Assembly (NCBI GenBank): GCA_030407505.1
Contig: JASDDH010000014.1
Coordinates: forward strand, 1-64,000
Length of the DNA: 64,000 nucleotides
Reading direction: 5' to 3'
DNA from: Planococcus sp. APC 4015
GTDB lineage: Bacteria > Actinomycetota > Actinomycetes > Actinomycetales > Microbacteriaceae
Shown piece by piece: positions 43,780 to 50,867 of this stretch. Made by a program: the position numbers and the translations under genes. Numbering within the stretch: the first letter of the stretch is position 1; each line of letters opens with the position of its first letter. The notes below the pieces were generated by a model, which had not been told where the DNA came from, did no database searches, and saw only the letters and a list, made by a program, of their open reading frames with translations.

Positions 43780-44729
43780 GCGGCGGCCCTCACTCGCTCG
43801 GCGGCACGCAGCCGCACGGGGATGGCACGGGGGTTGCGCTCGCGCTCCTGATCGGACGCGAGCTCAGCGCCCCGGACGAGCAGACGGAACTTCGGCTGGT
43901 GCTCGGGAAGCTCCACGGGAAGACCCGCGGGGGCCGTCGACGCGGTGGCCGCGGCCAGTACCCGCTTGACGATGCGGTCCTCGAGCGACTGGAACGACAG
44001 CACCACGATGCGTCCGCCGACCGGGAGGATGTCGAGGGCGTCGGGAACGGCGCGCTCGAGCACCGCCAGTTCGCGGTTCACCTCGATGCGCAGGGCCTGG
44101 AACACCCGCTTGGCGGGGTGACCCTGGCGCTGGGCGGCGTAGGGCGTCGCGGCGATGAGGATCTCGACGAGCCGGCCCGAACGGTCGACGGGCGACTGCT
44201 GGCGGGCCGCGATGATGGCGCGTGCATACCGCCCGGCGAGCTTCTCCTCGCCGTAGCGTTCGAAGATGCGGCGCAGATCGCCCTCGCCGTACGACGCGAC
44301 GATGTCGGCCGCCGTCGTCCCGGTGGTCTGGTCCATGCGCATGTCCAGCGGCGCATCCTGCGAATAGGCGAAGCCGCGGTCGGCCCGGTCGAGCTGCAGC
44401 GATGAGACGCCCAGATCGAACAGGATGCCGTCGGCGGCGTCGTATCCGGCCGATCGCACCGCGGCCGCGATCCCGTCGTTGACGGTGTGCACGAGCGTGA
44501 CGCGGTCGCCGAAGCGGGCGAGCCGCTCCCCCGCGATGCGCAGGGCGTCGGTGTCGCGGTCGAGTCCCACGAGGCGGATGTGCGGGAAGCGCTCGAGGAA
44601 GGCCTCGGAGTGCCCGCCCATGCCGAGCGTGCCGTCGACGAATACGGCGCCGTCTCGCGACAGGGCCGGGGCCAGCAGCTCGACGCAGCGCTCCAGCAGG
44701 ACAGGGGTGTGGATGTCGTTCGGGCTCAT
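43776..44729 (-). CDS. rsmH: 16S rRNA (cytosine(1402)-N4)-methyltransferase
   Basis: SAM-dependent methyltransferase acting on the ribosomal P site; 317 residues. The SAM-binding motif [48 protein letters not shown] (abbreviated) and the C-terminal [13 protein letters not shown] and [15 protein letters not shown] are present. It follows mraZ after a 105-base gap that contains a long inverted repeat. The ATGA overlap with the ftsL-like gene couples them. Confidence 0.95.
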   Translation of the reverse strand: MSPNDIHTPVLLERCVELLAPALSRDGAVFVDGTLGMGGHSEAFLERFPHIRLVGLDRDTDALRIAGERLARFGDRVTLVHTVNDGIAAAVRSAGYDAADGILFDLGVSSLQLDRADRGFAYSQDAPLDMRMDQTTGTTAADIVASYGEGDLRRIFERYGEEKLAGRYARAIIAARQQSPVDRSGRLVEILIAATPYAAQRQGHPAKRVFQALRIEVNRELAVLERAVPDALDILPVGGRIVVLSFQSLEDRIVKRVLAAATASTAPAGLPVELPEHQPKFRLLVRGAELASDQERERNPRAIPVRLRAAERVRAAA

Positions 44730-44747
44730 GGTGTCGGGGGCGCGATT

Positions 44748-44832
44748 CCCTCGGTCCTGATCCCCATCCGCTCCGACCTGGCACCGGGGAAGTGCGCCAG
44801 GGAGTCAAGCGGCTGGGAGTCAGGACCGAGGG
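44748..44832. repeat. 13-base inverted repeat in mraZ-rsmH gap
   Basis: CCCTCGGTCCTGA (44748-44760) and its exact complement TCAGGACCGAGGG (44820-44832) enclose 59 bases, within which CTGGC/GCCAG (44778-44782, 44796-44800) can form a second stem. It starts three bases after the mraZ stop on the transcribed strand. Possible roles are attenuator, mRNA processing site or protector. Confidence 0.5.
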
Positions 44833-44834
44833 CC

Positions 44835-45266
44835 TCAGAACAGGCCCGGGATCACCTCCTGCTCGAGCTCGGCGTAGGTCTCTTCGTTCGCGTCGGCGTA
44901 GGCGTTCCACGAGTCGGCGTTCCAGATCTCGGCGTGGGCGCCGACTCCGGTGACGACCAGTTCGCGATCCAGGCCTGCGTAGGCCCGCAGCGAAGCGGGG
45001 ATCGTGATGCGGTTCTGGCTGTCGGGCTTCTCGGCGCTCGCACCAGACAGGAACATGCGGAGGAAGTCGCGTGCCTGCTTGTTCGCGAGCGGCGCCTCGC
45101 GGATGCGCTCGTGCACCCGCTCGAACTCCTGAGTGCTGAATACGTAGAGGCAGCGATCCTGTCCCCGCGTCACCACGACGCCGCCGCCGAGGTCATCGCG
45201 GAACTTCGCGGGGAGGATGACGCGACCCTTGTCGTCCAGCTTGGGAGAGTGCGTGCCCAACAGCAT
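44835..45266 (-). CDS. mraZ: transcriptional regulator MraZ
   Basis: A 143-residue AbrB/SpoVT-type regulator of the dcw operon with two swapped-hairpin DNA-binding halves: [20 protein letters not shown] and [17 protein letters not shown], each with the D-x-x-x-R motif. In other bacteria it binds tandem repeats before its own gene; a matching array is present here at 45311-45347. GGAG lies eight bases before the ATG. It is the first gene of the minus-strand dcw run. Confidence 0.95.
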   Translation of the reverse strand: MLLGTHSPKLDDKGRVILPAKFRDDLGGGVVVTRGQDRCLYVFSTQEFERVHERIREAPLANKQARDFLRMFLSGASAEKPDSQNRITIPASLRAYAGLDRELVVTGVGAHAEIWNADSWNAYADANEETYAELEQEVIPGLF

Positions 45267-45310
45267 CGGTTCACTCCACCCCCCTTTGTCCGGCCCCCCG
45301 GGATACCCAC

Positions 45311-45347
45311 CACTTTACTCCACTTCCCTCCACTTTGCTATCACTTT
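45311..45347 (-). promoter_or_regulatory. MraZ-box array (four AAAGTGG-type repeats)
   Basis: On the plus strand CACTTT or CACTTC begins at 45311, 45321, 45331 and 45342. Read in the direction of mraZ these are GAAAGTGA, AAAGTGG, GAAGTGG and AAAGTGG at 11-10-10 spacing. It agrees with the helically phased AAAGTG-type MraZ boxes described in other bacteria and lies 45-81 bases before the mraZ ATG. Confidence 0.7.
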
Positions 45348-45393
45348 CCGGTCGGATCGCTCCGCCGGGGGTCGATTGCGCCACCGGGCACGC

Positions 45394-45426
45394 AAAAAAG
45401 CACCGACCCGGAGGTCGGTGCTTTTT
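45394..45426 (-). terminator. terminator of DUF3040 gene (bidirectional form)
   Basis: GCACCGACC-CGGA-GGTCGGTGC (45400-45421) is a perfect nine-pair stem flanked by A6 on the left and T5 on the right, so it reads as a rho-independent terminator on both strands. It isolates the DUF3040 gene from mraZ. Confidence 0.85.
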
Positions 45427-45469
45427 CGAAGATCTGCGGAGCCGGTGGCTCCGCGTCAGGCCGGCGCGC

Positions 45470-45838
45470 TCAGCGCTCGCCCTGGCGTTTGTCCCAGCGG
45501 TCGTTCATGCGATCCATGAACGACGAGCCGGTGCGCTGCGGGGTGGGTCGCTGCAACGGCTCCGCCGGCGGTGCGCCGAGGCCTTTGGCGGGGGTGACGG
45601 CGAACAGAACGCCCCCGAGCATCACGACGAATCCGATGACGCCGACGGGGATCAACGGGATCGCGACGCCTACGAGGAGCCCGCCGAGACCGACGAGCAC
45701 GAGGATCGTTCCGTAGACGATGTTGCGATAGCTCAGAGTGCGGCCGTCCCGCGGCGCGCTAACGACATCTGCGTCGTTGCGCATGAGATGGCGTTCCATC
45801 TCATCGAGCAGGCGCTGCTCCTGTTCGGAGAGAGGCAT
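45470..45838 (-). CDS. DUF3040 membrane protein
   Basis: A 122-residue protein with the DUF3040 opening MPLSEQEQRLLDEMERHL, two hydrophobic helices (about 38-58 and 62-82) and a basic, Pro-rich cytosolic tail. Its position beside mraZ matches mycobacterial Rv2169c. The function is unknown, though conserved linkage with the dcw cluster suggests an envelope or division role. AGGGGG precedes the ATG. Confidence 0.85.
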   Translation of the reverse strand: MPLSEQEQRLLDEMERHLMRNDADVVSAPRDGRTLSYRNIVYGTILVLVGLGGLLVGVAIPLIPVGVIGFVVMLGGVLFAVTPAKGLGAPPAEPLQRPTPQRTGSSFMDRMNDRWDKRQGER

Positions 45839-45869
45839 GCATCCCCCTTATGGGTGCTGGTGTCCGACG

Positions 45870-45875
45870 ATTCTA
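45870..45875 (-). promoter_or_regulatory. -10 hexamer TAGAAT for DUF3040 gene
   Basis: TAGAAT on the minus strand lies 31 bases before ATG 45838, giving a led transcript with the AGGGGG site. It nearly abuts the divergent TAGGCT at 45893. Confidence 0.4.
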
Positions 45876-45892
45876 CGCGTCGCGTCGAACAC

Positions 45893-45898
45893 TAGGCT
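45893..45898 (+). promoter_or_regulatory. -10 hexamer TAGGCT for polyprenyl synthase (leaderless)
   Basis: TAGGCT ends six bases before GTG 45905, with no ribosome site. Confidence 0.55.
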
Positions 45899-45904
45899 AG
45901 GCCC

Positions 45905-46999
45905 GTGTCAGCCTCCACGGACCCCATTCGAGCGGTTTCCCAGCGACTCGACATATTCCTCGCGGCGCAGCGATCCGCGACCGCCGATTTCGGCGCCGAA
46001 GCCGAGCTCTTCGTCGAGGCCGGCGCCTCCGCCGTCACGGGCGGCAAGCGTCTGCGCGGCCGCTTCTGCATCGCCGGGTGGAGGGCTGTGGAGGAGGCGG
46101 CGGGCCCCCCTCGCGAGATCCCGGATGCCGTCCTGTCGGCGGCCGCATCGCTCGAGCTCTTCCATGCCGCCGCCCTCATCCACGATGACATCATCGACAA
46201 CTCCGACACCCGTCGCGGACGCCCGGCCGCCCACCGTGCGCTCGAGGCATCTCATCGCGCGGCCGGGTGGGTCGGCGATGCACCGTCGTTCGGCCGCTCG
46301 GGCGCGATCCTGCTCGGCGATCTCCTGGTGGCGTGGAGCGACGACCTGCTCGAAGAGGGACTCGACGCCATCGACAGCGGCCGCGCCCGGGCGGCCCGTC
46401 GCGAGTACGCCCTGATGAGGCGCGAGGTCACGATCGGTCAGTTCCTCGACATCGCCGAGGAGTCCGCGTTCCGCAGCGAACCCGACGAACGCCATGCCGA
46501 GCGGGCGCTGCGCGTGGCATCCCTCAAATCGGCGCGCTATTCGATTCAGCAGCCGCTGGCCATCGGCGCCGCGCTCGCCGGGGCCGATGCCGCTCAGCGC
46601 GACGCTCTCGCGACGTTCGGGCACCCCGTGGGAATGGCCTTCCAGCTGCGGGACGACGTGCTCGGCGTGTTCGGCGACGAGAGCGAGACGGGCAAGCCCT
46701 CGGGCGACGATCTGCGAGAGGGCAAGCGCACCGTGCTGATCGCGTACGCGCGCGAAGGACTGACACCGACCGCGAGGCGCATCGTGGACGAGCTCATCGG
46801 CGATCCCCTGCTCGACGCAGACCAGGTCGCGGCCCTCCAGCGCACGATCATCGATTCCGGAGCCCTCGATCGCGTCGAGGCTCTCATCACCGACTACGCC
46901 AGGCAGGCCGAGCGTGCGCTCAACGGCGCACACCTGGACAACGCCGCGGTCGGATCGCTCCGTGATCTCGCACGCGCCGCGACGGTGCGCACGACCTGA
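45905..46999 (+). CDS. polyprenyl diphosphate synthase (trans-isoprenyl type)
   Basis: Chain-elongating prenyltransferase of 364 residues with the two aspartate-rich metal motifs: the first, LIHDDIIDNSDTRRGRPAAH (DDxxD), at about 96-115, and the second, FQLRDDVLGVFGDES, at about 246-260. GGKRLRG near the N-terminus is the isopentenyl diphosphate-binding segment. Product length cannot be read from sequence. Its position between DUF3040 and Rv2175c-like genes matches mycobacterial idsA2 (Rv2173). The start is GTG with a leaderless promoter. Confidence 0.9.
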   Translation: MSASTDPIRAVSQRLDIFLAAQRSATADFGAEAELFVEAGASAVTGGKRLRGRFCIAGWRAVEEAAGPPREIPDAVLSAAASLELFHAAALIHDDIIDNSDTRRGRPAAHRALEASHRAAGWVGDAPSFGRSGAILLGDLLVAWSDDLLEEGLDAIDSGRARAARREYALMRREVTIGQFLDIAEESAFRSEPDERHAERALRVASLKSARYSIQQPLAIGAALAGADAAQRDALATFGHPVGMAFQLRDDVLGVFGDESETGKPSGDDLREGKRTVLIAYAREGLTPTARRIVDELIGDPLLDADQVAALQRTIIDSGALDRVEALITDYARQAERALNGAHLDNAAVGSLRDLARAATVRTT

Positions 47000-47016
47000 C
47001 CGTCGTCCGGGTCAGG
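46995..47016. terminator. hairpin pairing two convergent stop codons
   Basis: CCTGACC (46995-47001) pairs with GGTCAGG (47010-47016). The stem contains the TGA of the polyprenyl synthase gene (46997-46999) and the reverse-complemented TGA of the Rv2175c-like gene (47012-47014). It could be a minimal shared terminator but has no T-tract. Confidence 0.35.
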
Positions 47017-47371
47017 CGAGCGCCTGCGCGATGCGCCGGACTTCGCTCTTGCGGCCCGCGCGCAGCGACTCGATGGGCGGTCGGCCGATGGACTCCTCGG
47101 TTTCGAGGAGCCACTCGATCGCCTCGTCGTCGGTGAAGCCGGCGTCGTGGAGGACGATCACGGTCCCGCGCAGCGATGAGATCGGCTCGCCGTCGAGGAG
47201 GAACACCGCCGGCACCTTGAATGTGCCGTCTCGACGCGAGCCGATGAGGTGGAAGTCGTCGAGCAGGCGGCGGACGCGGGGAAGCGGCTCGCCGAGCGCT
47301 TCGACGAGCTCGGGGAGCGTCAGCCATTCGGTCGGGGTTCGCGGCGCGATGTCAGCGGTCACGGCATCCAC
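47012..47371 (-). CDS. Rv2175c-like DNA-binding protein
   Basis: A 119-residue winged-helix-type protein matching mycobacterial Rv2175c: TEWLTLPELVEALGEPLPRVRRLLDD (abbreviated) at the front, then DGTFKVPAVFL and the C-terminal GFTDDEAIEWLLETEESIGRPPIESLR. In M. tuberculosis this protein is phosphorylated by PknL near its N-terminus, reducing DNA binding; here Thr residues lie at about 5 and 12-14. The PASTA kinase gene 1.4 kb away keeps the pair together. The start is GTG 47371, or possibly GTG 47359. Confidence 0.85.
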   Translation of the reverse strand: MDAVTADIAPRTPTEWLTLPELVEALGEPLPRVRRLLDDFHLIGSRRDGTFKVPAVFLLDGEPISSLRGTVIVLHDAGFTDDEAIEWLLETEESIGRPPIESLRAGRKSEVRRIAQALA

Positions 47372-47456
47372 TATTCCACCGATCGCGGACGCTGCTTCCC
47401 TTGATCGCAGGTGGGGCGCGTACCTCAGACGTCACACCTACCACATCAGCCACAGG

Positions 47457-47493
47457 AGTTGACTCCAGTTGACAGTGGTTGTCATCCGTGACA
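47457..47493 (+). promoter_or_regulatory. phased TGACA/TGTCA repeat array before LysM gene
   Basis: AGTTGAC occurs at 47457-47463 and 47467-47473. TGACA (47470), TGTCA (47480) and TGACA (47489) alternate, the last two forming TGTCA-TCCG-TGACA. Element starts are 10, 10 and 9 bases apart, one helical turn. It is probably an operator for a dimeric regulator such as a response regulator. Confidence 0.5.
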
Positions 47494-47524
47494 CCGTTTC
47501 CCCGTCGACAGAGAGGGGTCTCCC

Positions 47525-48745
47525 GTGCCACTCGACACCGCAACGAAGCAGTTCCGCGACGCCCGAGCGTTCGCCGTACCCGCCGCCCTCGTGGGCTCGC
47601 TCGCCGTGATGCTGGGGTCCTCCCCCGCTGTCGCCGGCGAGCAGGCAGCCGATCGCAGCCCGGCGCTGCGCGCGACCCCGATGCTGTCGGGGGTGCCGCT
47701 CGTGGCGCTCCCGCGACCGACGTCCACCGCGCCCGAGACCTACACGGTCGTGAGCGGGGACTCCGTCAGCGGCATCGCTTCGCGGTTCGGCCTCCGCACC
47801 GCCGACCTGCTCGCCCTCAACGGCCTGTCGTGGGACGACTCGGTGATCCGTCCCGGTCAGGTGCTGCGCCTCGTCGGCGCCGCACCGGCCGCCGCCGCCC
47901 CCTCGACACCCGCTCCGGCGGCATCCGGCGGGTACACCGTCGTCAGCGGAGACACGATCATCGCGATCGCGTCCAAGCACGGAGTCTCGATGCAGGCCGT
48001 GCTCGACGCGAACGGGCTCACGCGCGCCTCGATCATCTATCCGGGGCAGACGCTCTCCATTCCGGGCGCCTCTGCGGCCCCGCCCGCAGCACCGCCGGCA
48101 GCGGCTGCGCCGCCGGCGCCGCCCGCGGCATCCGTCGGCTACATCATCGTCGCCGGAGACACGATCAGTGCGATCGCGCAGAAGCACGGAACGTCGACGC
48201 AGGCCGTGCTCGACGCCAACGGGCTCACGCGCGCCTCGATCATCTACCCGGGGCAGACGCTCACGATGCCCGGGGCCGCAGTACTCGCCTCCGCGCCCGC
48301 CCCTGCCCCGGCACCGGCGCCCGCTCCGGTGGCCGTCGGGCTGGACCAGGAGCAGACGGCCAACGCGCGCCTCATCATCCAGATCGGCCGCGAACTCGGG
48401 GTGTCCGACCGCGGGATCGCGATCGCCCTCGGCACCGCGATGCAGGAATCCTGGATCCGCAACCTCGACTGGGGCGACCGCGACTCGCTCGGCCTGTTCC
48501 AGCAGCGTCCGAGCAGCGGGTGGGGCACGCCCGAGGAGATCCGCGACACCGCGCGCTCGACGCGCGTGTTCTACGGCGGCTCGAGCGATCCGAACGGGAC
48601 CCGCACGCGCGGGCTCCTCGACATCCCCGGCTGGCAGAACCTGTCGTACGCGGAGGCGGCGCAGGCCGTGCAGATCTCGGCGCATCCCGACCGCTACGCG
48701 CAGTGGGAGCAGCCGGCCTATGCGTGGCTCGCGGCCCTCGGCTGA
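47525..48745 (+). CDS. secreted three-LysM peptidoglycan hydrolase-like protein
   Basis: A 406-residue exported protein. The N-terminus has a hydrophobic signal segment (about 18-40, AVPAALVGSLAVMLGSSPAVAG abbreviated). Three LysM peptidoglycan-binding domains follow (about 73-118, 136-181 and 205-250), joined by Ala/Pro linkers. The C-terminal domain (about 275-405) has IALGTAMQESWIRNLDWGDR and DSLGLFQQRPSSGWGT, resembling lysozyme-like transglycosylase folds, with the Glu of MQES as possible catalytic residue. LysM 2 and 3 are near-duplicates. GTG 47525 follows GAGAGGGG. The enzymatic activity is inferred. Confidence 0.8.
   Translation: MPLDTATKQFRDARAFAVPAALVGSLAVMLGSSPAVAGEQAADRSPALRATPMLSGVPLVALPRPTSTAPETYTVVSGDSVSGIASRFGLRTADLLALNGLSWDDSVIRPGQVLRLVGAAPAAAAPSTPAPAASGGYTVVSGDTIIAIASKHGVSMQAVLDANGLTRASIIYPGQTLSIPGASAAPPAAPPAAAAPPAPPAASVGYIIVAGDTISAIAQKHGTSTQAVLDANGLTRASIIYPGQTLTMPGAAVLASAPAPAPAPAPAPVAVGLDQEQTANARLIIQIGRELGVSDRGIAIALGTAMQESWIRNLDWGDRDSLGLFQQRPSSGWGTPEEIRDTARSTRVFYGGSSDPNGTRTRGLLDIPGWQNLSYAEAAQAVQISAHPDRYAQWEQPAYAWLAALG
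47992..48262 (+). repeat. duplicated 64-base segment encoding LysM 2 and 3
   Basis: 47992-48055 and 48199-48262 match at 62 of 64 bases, 207 bases (69 codons) apart, encoding QAVLDANGLTRASIIYPGQT twice. A recent in-frame duplication or gene conversion. Confidence 0.8.
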
Positions 48746-48802
48746 GCGTGATCCCGCACGACCAGGGGTGAGCCGCTGCCCGGGGTCGGGCCCTGTGCTC
48801 CG

Positions 48803-48808
48803 TAGACT
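48803..48808 (+). promoter_or_regulatory. -10 hexamer TAGACT for pknL (leaderless)
   Basis: TAGACT ends six bases before GTG 48815, with no ribosome site. Confidence 0.55.
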
Positions 48809-48814
48809 TTCGGC

Positions 48815-50755
48815 GTGAGCACGAGTCAGCAGGCCGACCCGCTGATCGGCCGTCTCGTCGACGGCCGATACCGCGTTCGTGCCCGCATTGCGCGCGGAGG
48901 CATGGCGACGGTCTACGTCGCGACCGATCTGCGACTCGAACGCCGCATCGCGCTCAAGGTCATGCACGGGCATCTGAGCGACGACACCGTGTTCCAGAGC
49001 CGCTTCATCCAAGAGGCCCGTGCCGCCGCGCGCCTGGCCGACCCGCACGTCGTCAACGTGTTCGACCAGGGCCAGGACGGCGACATGGCCTACCTCGTCA
49101 TGGAGTACCTTCCCGGCATCACGTTGCGCGAGCTCATGCGCGAGCAGCGGCGCCTCACGATCCCGCAGACGATCACGATCATGGATGCCATCCTGTCGGG
49201 GCTCGCGGCAGCGCACAGGGCCGGCATCGTCCACCGCGACGTCAAGCCCGAGAACGTGCTGCTCGCCGAGGACGGTCGCATCAAGATCGGCGATTTCGGG
49301 CTCGCGCGCGCGACGACCGCCAACACCGCCACCGGTGCGCAGCTGCTCGGCACGATCGCGTATCTCGCGCCCGAGCTCGTCACGCGCGGCACCGCCGACG
49401 CCCGCAGCGACATCTACGCGCTCGGCATCCTGCTCTACGAGATGCTCACCGGCGAACAGCCGTACAAGGGCGAGCAGCCGATGCAGATCGCCTTCCAGCA
49501 CGCCACCGACTCGGTGCCCCGTCCGAGCGTGAAGAACCCCGGTGTGCCCGAGGCCCTCGACGAGCTCGTGCTGTGGGCGACCGAGCGCTCGCCGGACGAC
49601 CGGCCGATGGATGCCCGCGAGATGCTCGATCGGCTGCGCGAGATAGAGCGCGAGCTCGGGATCTCGCCGCAGGTGACCCGCACCTCGACGATCGGCATCA
49701 CCCGCGACGAGGGCATCGCATCGGGCGAGCTGACTCAGGTGCTGCCGGTGACCGGCGGGATCGCGACGGCGCCGATCGACGACGCCGACAACGCCACGCG
49801 CCTGCGCCGCGCCACGCGGCGCCGTTCGGTCAAGGGTGCGTGGCTGGTCGCCGTCGTGCTGCTGCTCACCGGCCTCGCCGGCGGTGCGGGCTGGTGGTTC
49901 GGCTCCGGACCGGGATCGCTGGTCGTCGTCGCCGACGTCTCGGGGGGCACCTACGCCGAAGCGCAGGCCCGACTCCTCCAGGACACCCTCATCACGGCTG
50001 AGCGCGGCGAGACGAGCCTCGACGTCCCCGCCGGGCAGGTCATCCGCACCGACCCCGACGCCGGTGCGCGCGTCGACCGGGAGACCTCGGTCGACGTCTA
50101 CGTGTCGCAGGGGCCGGCAGAGGCCACCTTCTCGTCGTTCCTGGGGATCCCCGAGGCCGATGCCCGCACGATCCTCGGCGACCAGTTCGTCGCTGTGGCC
50201 GAGGACAGCTCCGAGTTCTACACCGATTCCGCGTCGGGCTCCGTCATCGGCGTGATGATCCGACCCGCCGGCGCGCCGGACGACGGCTCGCAGGACGTCG
50301 CGTGCGGCGAGGGCTGCACCGTGCGCCAGGGTGACGCCGCGACCCTGTGGATCTCGCTCGGGCCTCTCCCCGACGTCGCGGGCGAGAGTGCCGACAACGC
50401 CGCCGCGACGCTGTCGAACCTCGGCATCACGGTGTCGGAGCGCCCCGAGGAGTTCAGCGAGACCGTCGAGGACGGCCGCGTCATCCGCATGACCGATCGC
50501 TCAGGCGGAGGCTGGTGGCGCCCCGGCGACTCGACCACCCTCATCGTCTCGAAGGGTCCCGCCCCGGTCGAGGTGCCCGACGTCGACGGCGAGAGCGTCG
50601 CCGAGGCCGTCCGGATCCTGCGCGAGGCGGGACTCAACCCCACCTCGAACGTTCCCGAGCTCGTCTGGGGTCTCTTCACCGCGACCGGCACGAACCCCGA
50701 AGCCGGAAGCCTCGTCGCACGCGGATCGAACGTGCGCATCGTCGCCTTCGGCTGA
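48815..50755 (+). CDS. pknL: Ser/Thr protein kinase with four PASTA repeats
   Basis: A 646-residue receptor-like kinase. The kinase domain (about 17-280) has glycine loop IARGGMATVY, ATP Lys48, catalytic HRDVKPEN (140-147), DFG (160-162) and the activation segment with ATTANTATGAQLLGTIAYLAPE. A juxtamembrane linker leads to a helix (342-364) and four PASTA repeats (about 368-435, 436-518, 519-583, 584-646), which bind peptidoglycan fragments. The second repeat is divergent with a Cys pair (DVACGEGC). Synteny with Rv2175c and aroG marks it as PknL rather than PknB. Confidence 0.92.
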   Translation: MSTSQQADPLIGRLVDGRYRVRARIARGGMATVYVATDLRLERRIALKVMHGHLSDDTVFQSRFIQEARAAARLADPHVVNVFDQGQDGDMAYLVMEYLPGITLRELMREQRRLTIPQTITIMDAILSGLAAAHRAGIVHRDVKPENVLLAEDGRIKIGDFGLARATTANTATGAQLLGTIAYLAPELVTRGTADARSDIYALGILLYEMLTGEQPYKGEQPMQIAFQHATDSVPRPSVKNPGVPEALDELVLWATERSPDDRPMDAREMLDRLREIERELGISPQVTRTSTIGITRDEGIASGELTQVLPVTGGIATAPIDDADNATRLRRATRRRSVKGAWLVAVVLLLTGLAGGAGWWFGSGPGSLVVVADVSGGTYAEAQARLLQDTLITAERGETSLDVPAGQVIRTDPDAGARVDRETSVDVYVSQGPAEATFSSFLGIPEADARTILGDQFVAVAEDSSEFYTDSASGSVIGVMIRPAGAPDDGSQDVACGEGCTVRQGDAATLWISLGPLPDVAGESADNAAATLSNLGITVSERPEEFSETVEDGRVIRMTDRSGGGWWRPGDSTTLIVSKGPAPVEVPDVDGESVAEAVRILREAGLNPTSNVPELVWGLFTATGTNPEAGSLVARGSNVRIVAFG

Positions 50756-50840
50756 CCCCCGGCGGCTCACCGTCTCAACCGAGCGCCACATTCAGGCAGA
50801 CCACGCAGGGATCAGCGTTCGCCGCGAGGCCGATCAGATT

Positions 50841-50867
50841 CCGGATGCCGCGGGCGGCGGCATCCGG
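50841..50867. terminator. convergent terminator between pknL and aroG
   Basis: CCGGATGCCGC (50841-50851) and GCGGCATCCGG (50857-50867) form a perfect 11-pair stem with loop GGGCG, directly abutting the aroG stop. It has no T-tract. The remaining bases of 50756-50840 show nothing. Confidence 0.6.

Noticed and set aside
47372..47524. c-di-AMP (ydaO/yuaA) riboswitch upstream of the LysM gene
   Set aside because: These precede many actinobacterial wall-hydrolase genes, but the 153-base gap is too short and lacks the conserved riboswitch core as far as I can read.
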